Shown here piece after piece: positions 6,239 to 6,393 of a DNA stretch of 6,393 nt. Below the pieces are notes generated by a model. That model did not search any database. It was not told the DNA's origin and saw nothing but the letters and a program-made list of their open reading frames with translations. Positions within the stretch are counted from its first letter, which is position 1. The number at the start of each line of letters is the position of its first letter. Location of the stretch: assembly GCA_022712845.1 (NCBI GenBank), contig JAFLJV010000223.1, positions 1 to 6,393 of the forward strand, read 5' to 3'. A program made the translations under genes and the position numbers. Source of the DNA: Sulfurimonas sp. GTDB lineage: Bacteria > Campylobacterota > Campylobacteria > Campylobacterales > Sulfurimonadaceae.

Positions 6239-6393
6239 CCTCATACTTTCTAATAACAGAATCTTGTGTAATTTTCACCATAGTGTCATCATTTATTTTA
6301 ACACTTAAAAATTTCTCTTCAACTTTATGAATAACTACTATAAGACCGCCAGAAGTGACAACTTTGTCACCCTTAGCAAGAGCTGATAGATCG
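6228..6393 (-). CDS. yajC: YajC, preprotein translocase accessory subunit (3' part only)
   Basis: Only the last 54 codons and the TAA stop (6230-6228) are in the window; the 5' part, which would encode the single membrane helix, lies outside. The visible protein begins DLSALAKGDKVVTSGG and continues with LIVVIHKVEEKFLSVKIN, then DDTMVKITQDSVIRKYEDEA. The KGDKVVTSGGL block followed by a short beta-rich domain ending in a hydrophobic-basic stretch is the hallmark of the cytoplasmic domain of YajC, where E. coli has a comparable GD-V-T-GGL motif. YajC associates with SecDF at the inner membrane; its exact role is unclear. The reading frame runs into secD, overlapping it by 11-17 bases, which is the expected operon arrangement yajC-secD-secF. 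Confidence 0.93.
   Translation of the reverse strand, partial: DLSALAKGDKVVTSGGLIVVIHKVEEKFLSVKINDDTMVKITQDSVIRKYEDEA

Noticed and set aside
1..6393. Mobile elements, CRISPR arrays, tRNA genes, defence or biosynthetic clusters
   Set aside because: The window is almost fully covered by well-known housekeeping genes in a standard order. No regularly spaced repeats, transposase-like frames or structured RNA genes were found on either strand.

Overview
The window reads as ordinary chromosomal housekeeping sequence from an AT-rich bacterium, most likely a member of the Campylobacterota (Sulfurimonas-like or a relative). This placement is an inference from three things: the order yajC-secD-secF, small membrane genes, leuS, lptE; AAGG/AGGA-type ribosome binding sites; and protein sequences that look epsilonproteobacterial. 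No similarity search was possible. All seven supported genes lie on the minus strand, so transcription runs from high to low coordinates.

Layout in transcription order. The 3' end of yajC (6393-6228) overlaps secD (6238-4673). Two bases separate secD from secF (4670-3699). A 63-residue two-helix membrane protein (3688-3497) follows, with its ribosome binding site overlapping the secF stop. An 80-base gap carries good -10 boxes and leads to a 112-residue polytopic membrane protein (3416-3078) that I associate with DUF6394. An 87-base spacer with a perfect hairpin precedes leuS (2990-540), which starts at TTG. Two bases later comes lptE (537-10), and the last visible bases hold the ribosome binding site of another gene beyond the window.

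Functionally the upstream half is the SecDF-YajC accessory complex, which uses the proton motive force to help SecYEG move proteins across the inner membrane. The downstream half couples leucyl-tRNA synthetase with the lipoprotein plug of the LPS export machine. LptE is itself a Sec substrate, but the leuS-lptE pairing looks like operon packing rather than a shared pathway.

I see no mobile element, CRISPR array, tRNA or defence system. The points worth a second look are small: two uncharacterised membrane proteins between sec and leuS, a duplicated -10 element, a perfect 10-bp inverted repeat inside leuS that may mark a short in-frame insertion, a hairpin in the leuS leader, the TTG start of leuS, and an identical 14-nt coupling sequence at two gene junctions.
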